A stretch of 33,616 nucleotides of DNA from Candidatus Limimorpha equi (GTDB taxonomy: Bacteria; Bacteroidota; Bacteroidia; Bacteroidales; F082), in NCBI GenBank assembly GCA_018065885.1, contig JAGHSL010000421.1, positions 1 to 33,616 on the forward strand. Reading direction: 5' to 3'. Both the position numbers and the translations under genes were made by a program. The notes under the pieces are model-generated. The model searched no databases, was not told the origin of the DNA, and was given only the letters and a program-made list of their open reading frames with translations. Position 1 is the first letter of the stretch, and each line of letters begins with the position of its first letter. Below are positions 29,468-33,616 of the stretch, one piece after another.

Positions 29468-30433
29468 TCAGAAATACCGTTTCCCAATCAAATAGTTTGT
29501 CACATAGTCGTTTACGCCGTCTTCCAAGGTGGTGAAAGTCTTGTCGTAACCGGCTTTGCGTAGTTTGTCCATTTTGGCTTCCGTAAAATACTGGTATTTG
29601 TCGCGAATGTCTAATGGCGTGTCGATGAATTCGATGTTTGTTTTCAAATGCAAGGCTTTGAAGGTGTTGTCGGCCAAATCGTAGAAAGAACGCGCTTTGC
29701 CTGTCCCTACATTGTACAGACCGCTTTCCGGCTTATGTTGCATGAGCCAGAGAATGACGTTGGCGACATCTTTCACATATACGAAATCTCGCAATTGCCG
29801 ACCATCCTTATAATCAGGGCGATGCGAGCGGAACAACTTGACTTGTCCTGTCGTGTTGATTTGCCCAAAGGAATGAAGAATGACTGATGCCATGCGGCCT
29901 TTGTGGTATTCGTTTGGACCGTATACGTTGAAAAACTTCAAGCCTGCCCAAAATGGCGGACAATCTTTTTGTTTCAGAATCCACTTATCGATTTCGTTTT
30001 TTGAACGTCCGTAGGCATTCAGCGGTTGCAAGTCGTTCACGATTTCGTGACTGTCGATGTAGCCTAATTCGCCCATGCCGTAGGTGGCTGCCGAAGATGC
30101 GTAAATCAAAGGAATCTGGTGTTCGGTGCAGATTTTCCAAATGGCGAGCGTGTAATCGACATTCAGTTTCTGAAACACATTGTAATCAAATTCCGTGGTG
30201 TCGGTGCGGGCGCCAAGGTGAATGATGAAATCAATCTCATGGTGATGGTTTTCAAACCACGCGATAAATTCGTTCCTGTCAATCAGCGATTTGTATTTCT
30301 TGCTGGAATAGTTCTCCTTTTTTTGAGTCTTGTTGAAATCATCAACCAAGACCAAGTCCTCAAAACCGTTTTGGTTCAAGGTGCCGGCAACAACGCTGGC
30401 TATGAATCCTGCTGCTCCTGTAATGACTATCAT
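29468..30433 (-). CDS. hldD: ADP-glyceromanno-heptose 6-epimerase
   Basis: MIVITGAAGFIASVVAGTLNQNG; IHLGARTDTTEFDYNVFQKLNVDYT; YGRSKNEID; start chosen at Met 30433 so as not to overlap rluD. Confidence 0.9.
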   Translation of the reverse strand: MIVITGAAGFIASVVAGTLNQNGFEDLVLVDDFNKTQKKENYSSKKYKSLIDRNEFIAWFENHHHEIDFIIHLGARTDTTEFDYNVFQKLNVDYTLAIWKICTEHQIPLIYASSAATYGMGELGYIDSHEIVNDLQPLNAYGRSKNEIDKWILKQKDCPPFWAGLKFFNVYGPNEYHKGRMASVILHSFGQINTTGQVKLFRSHRPDYKDGRQLRDFVYVKDVANVILWLMQHKPESGLYNVGTGKARSFYDLADNTFKALHLKTNIEFIDTPLDIRDKYQYFTEAKMDKLRKAGYDKTFTTLEDGVNDYVTNYLIGKRYF

Positions 30434-30435
30434 AT

Positions 30436-31500
30436 TTATTCTTCCATTAAATTTCTGGTTTTCATATAGTTTCTCCATTTTTCCAAGATGGCTTTCATGT
30501 CATTGGGCAATTCGGAAACGAACATCATGGTTTTGCCCGTGGTCGGGTGAACGAAGCCTAATTCCTTGGCGTGCAATGCGTGGCGAGGAATGATTTTGAA
30601 GCAGTTGTCGATGAATTGCTTGTATTTCGAGAAAGTTGTGCCTTTCAGAATCATGTCGCCGCCGTAAGTGGCATCGTTGAAAAGCGGATGACCGATATAT
30701 TGCGAGTGGACGCGGATTTGGTGCGTGCGGCCAGTCTCCAAACGGTATTCGTTCAGCGTGACGTAACCGAAACGTTCCAAAACGTGCCAATGGGTGATGG
30801 CATCTTTGCCGTAGTCGCCGTTGGGGTATACGGCCATTTTGCGGCGGTTGTTGGCGCTGCGGCCGATGTTGCCTTCGATGGTACCATCATCTTCATCGAA
30901 ATCGCCCCAAACCAGGGCGTTGTAGCGGCGGTGAATGCTGTGCTCGAAAAATTGTCTTGCGAGGATGGCTTGCGCGGTCTCGTTTTTGGCTACCAAAAGC
31001 AATCCCGTTGTGTCCTTATCAATGCGGTGGACGAGGTAACCGAACTTGTTTTCAACGTTTTGGCGGGTCTGTTCGAAGTGATAAGCCAATCCATTCAGCA
31101 AGGTGCCATCAAAATTTCCGTGTCCAGGATGGACGACCAGTCCGGCCTGCTTGTTGATTACGATTACATCATCGTCTTCGTAAACGATTTCAAGCGGAAT
31201 TTGCTGCGGCTTTATGTCGGTTTCGCGCGGCGGATAACTGAACACAATGCTGATGACATCATTCGGCTTCACCTTATAGTTCTGTTTTACAGCCTTTTCG
31301 TTGACCAAAATGTTGCCAGCTTTGGCAGCATTCTGCACGCGGTTGCGCGAAATGTTCTGAATATGGTTGGTCAGGAAAGTGTCGATGCGTTCCAAGGCTT
31401 GGCCTTTGTCGACCACGATGCGGATATGTTCGTACAATTCGCCGCCTTCTTCTTCGGCGGTTTCGTTTTCTAAAATTTCGTCAATGTTGGCTTCGCTCAT
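30436..31500 (-). CDS. rluD: RluA-family pseudouridine synthase (RluD-like)
   Basis: S4-like N-terminal domain; 'YLVHRIDKDTTGLLLVAKNE', 'VHPGHGNFDGTLLNGLAYH', 'LETGRTHQIRVH'. Confidence 0.93.
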   Translation of the reverse strand: MSEANIDEILENETAEEEGGELYEHIRIVVDKGQALERIDTFLTNHIQNISRNRVQNAAKAGNILVNEKAVKQNYKVKPNDVISIVFSYPPRETDIKPQQIPLEIVYEDDDVIVINKQAGLVVHPGHGNFDGTLLNGLAYHFEQTRQNVENKFGYLVHRIDKDTTGLLLVAKNETAQAILARQFFEHSIHRRYNALVWGDFDEDDGTIEGNIGRSANNRRKMAVYPNGDYGKDAITHWHVLERFGYVTLNEYRLETGRTHQIRVHSQYIGHPLFNDATYGGDMILKGTTFSKYKQFIDNCFKIIPRHALHAKELGFVHPTTGKTMMFVSELPNDMKAILEKWRNYMKTRNLMEE

Positions 31501-33614
31501 TTCTCGATGATGAATTTTTGAGTAAAGTTTTGACCATCCAAGGTCGTGATTTGAATGAAATAAAGGCCATTGTTGAAATCGCTAATGGCAATTTGGTTTG
31601 TCGCTGCACCTTGATAGAGTTTGCGTCCCATTATGTCGTAAAGACTGATGCTGCTGATTTCCGATGCTTCTATGCCGCTGATATTCAATGTTGAAGATGC
31701 AGGATTCGGGTAAAGGCTGATGGCATTTGTGTTTTGCTCATCTACACCTATATAATAGGATTCGCCGATTACTGGACGCATCATGATGCTGCCCGGATAC
31801 TGGCTTTGCATCCATGAGCCGGTCACGTTGTAGAACGTGTATTCGCTGTTGTCGTTTGAGGAATCGAAACCGATGTTGATGACACCGCTGCTTTGCTGCA
31901 CAAGGCCAATGTAGAAAATGCCTGTCATGTCGACTTTTTTGTCAAATTCGTAATAACTGAATCTGTAGGGCTGTTCTTCCCAACGTGGGCGCTGGTTCTT
32001 CATGCGGTAGACTTCTTCTCCCGGATGTCCGTTTTGTTCTTTCCAGATGACGATGTCGAAATATTTGTCGTTGGCATCGTGAAGTGTGTGATTGAAAAGG
32101 AGTTGCACACCGCAAATTTTGTCGGGACTGACCAATTCAAACTTCGTGGCAAAACTTCCGTTGGCGGGTTCAATGCCGTAGCCGAGTTCAGGTGTGCCGT
32201 CGTCGTAGGCAAAATAATTATAGAAACCTTGATGGTAAATCATGGAATCCATCATTGGCGGCATGGCGGTTGAATCGTAAATGTAATGACGGATCATATA
32301 GGAAGTCGTGTCGTGCAATGGGTCGATGCTGAAGGCTTGCCCGACGTATGGGCAGGCTGGCGATTCGGAATCATAGCTGTAAGGCAAGAACCCGATTTGT
32401 TGGTATGGTGCAATGGCTTCAGGGATTAATTCTCTTTTATAATGCTGATTGCCATTGACTTGGTCGACGGTATAGTAATAATTCAAGGTGTGTTCCTGAT
32501 TATCAAGGTTGGCAATGTCTAGATAGAAATTCTCGCTGATGGCAGCGGTATTGATGACTTTGTACTGCGAATAAGGCATGGCCTGATAGCGTTTCAGGAA
32601 ACTTGGCGCTTTGCCCGAAAAGGCCAACATTGGAATTGAACCGTCGGTTTTGGTGCGATTGATGTTTAGGTAGACTAAATCAATGTTCCAGTTGTCTTCG
32701 TTGCCGCGACCGCTCGGCTGCAATGAGCTGACAATGCTGGCGTAGTTGTAGAAACGGAAATAGAAATCGGAACGGAAATAACGTGGGTCGGTGATTGGAA
32801 TCATGACTTGCTTGAAATATTGTCCGTTGTTTTCAACCATGAATTGCTCTAAAGTCTGTCCGGGAGCACTCCAAATGTGGTACCAAGTAGTGTCGGCGAC
32901 AGTATCAAAAATAGAATCACATGGCATGGCAATGCTGCCTTGTGTGACGTGGGTCAACGTGTCGTTGATGATGGCAAAAAGATTTGGATTGCAGCCGCCG
33001 AAACTCCATACGGTATCGCCTGGAAACAGCGTGTCAACTTGCATTATGTCGAAAATCTCTTGAATGTCAACTTGTTGGTAATCAATGAAAAGAAATTCCT
33101 GCCTTTCGGTTGTAGTGCCGAATTGAAGCACGAGAGAATCCTGTCCTTCAGGAGGATTGCCATTACCTTGAGGTTGGAAATAGAAACTGAAATAGACCGA
33201 ATCGGCAGGGGAAATAGCTCTGGCTTCAGGTTCAAAGATGGAGTCGAGGCGGATGCGTGCCGAGGTGAGATATTCTGCAACAAACGGGTTGCTGATGGCA
33301 TAGTCGTAGACTTCGCCGTTTTCGTCGAGAACGTCCAAAGTGACAGCGTTTCGCGTTGGCGGATTCAAAGGGAAACCATCGTTGACCAAAACGTTTCTGT
33401 CCGTCCATTTCGTGGCATCAGGATAGACCCGCGACTTACTGAAATCTTCAAAAAACGGCAAAGTCACTACCGGACTTTTGGCGGTTTTTGCCGATGGGGC
33501 GGGCTTCGCTCCGGATTGGAATCCCGTCAGGATTTCCTGAGCTTGCGATTGATGGGCGAAAAAGCCCAAAATAAGTGCCAAAGCGGCTATTTTAAAACTC
33601 GTCTTCATATTCAA
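31497..33614 (-). CDS. Secreted protein with type IX secretion system type A C-terminal sorting domain
   Basis: Signal peptide MKTSFKIAALALILGFFAHQSQAQ; C terminus 'ISLYPNPASSTLNISG...ISLYDIMGRKLYQG...NGLYFIQITTLDGQNFTQKFIIEK'; overlaps rluD by 4 nt (ATGA). Confidence 0.92.
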   Translation of the reverse strand: MNMKTSFKIAALALILGFFAHQSQAQEILTGFQSGAKPAPSAKTAKSPVVTLPFFEDFSKSRVYPDATKWTDRNVLVNDGFPLNPPTRNAVTLDVLDENGEVYDYAISNPFVAEYLTSARIRLDSIFEPEARAISPADSVYFSFYFQPQGNGNPPEGQDSLVLQFGTTTERQEFLFIDYQQVDIQEIFDIMQVDTLFPGDTVWSFGGCNPNLFAIINDTLTHVTQGSIAMPCDSIFDTVADTTWYHIWSAPGQTLEQFMVENNGQYFKQVMIPITDPRYFRSDFYFRFYNYASIVSSLQPSGRGNEDNWNIDLVYLNINRTKTDGSIPMLAFSGKAPSFLKRYQAMPYSQYKVINTAAISENFYLDIANLDNQEHTLNYYYTVDQVNGNQHYKRELIPEAIAPYQQIGFLPYSYDSESPACPYVGQAFSIDPLHDTTSYMIRHYIYDSTAMPPMMDSMIYHQGFYNYFAYDDGTPELGYGIEPANGSFATKFELVSPDKICGVQLLFNHTLHDANDKYFDIVIWKEQNGHPGEEVYRMKNQRPRWEEQPYRFSYYEFDKKVDMTGIFYIGLVQQSSGVINIGFDSSNDNSEYTFYNVTGSWMQSQYPGSIMMRPVIGESYYIGVDEQNTNAISLYPNPASSTLNISGIEASEISSISLYDIMGRKLYQGAATNQIAISDFNNGLYFIQITTLDGQNFTQKFIIEK

Positions 33615-33616
33615 TG

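Noticed and set aside
30571-31473. 300-aa plus-strand ORF over rluD
   Set aside because: Antisense to a clear pseudouridine synthase; no family features.

Overview
This is a chromosomal window from a Bacteroidales-like bacterium (Bacteroidota). The assignment rests on the TAnnTTTG-type -7 promoter elements, a type IX secretion C-terminal sorting domain, a fimbrillin-like lipoprotein and the DPP-IV family peptidase. The right two thirds is one continuous co-directional translation cluster (str-S10-spc-alpha type): rpsL-rpsG-fusA-rpsJ-rplC-rplD-rplW-rplB-rpsS-rplV-rpsC-rplP-rpmC-rpsQ-rplN-rplX-rplE-rpsN-rpsH-rplF-rplR-rpsE-rpmD-rplO-secY-infA-rpmJ-rpsM-rpsK-rpsD-rpoA-rplQ. To its left lie a small peptide plus lipoprotein pair, a repeat-rich convergent intergenic region, a four-gene 2-oxoacid:ferredoxin oxidoreductase operon, a frameshifted YhcG/DUF1016 PDDEXK nuclease gene, an aminotransferase, two tRNA-Val genes, a DPP-IV peptidase and an SDR oxidoreductase. 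To its right lie hldD, rluD and a T9SS-sorted protein on the minus strand. The most notable observation is that secY, normally essential, carries an in-frame TAA at 25190-25192 in place of an expected tyrosine codon, and the reading frame is otherwise intact on both sides. A second unusual residue (PLKVN to PLIVN) lies 11 codons downstream. Other points of interest are a structured leader ahead of rpsL, a structured and promoter-bearing gap between secY and infA where map often sits in this phylum, and several families of dispersed or mosaic intergenic repeats. I found no CRISPR array, prophage, transposase or clearly new multi-gene defence system.
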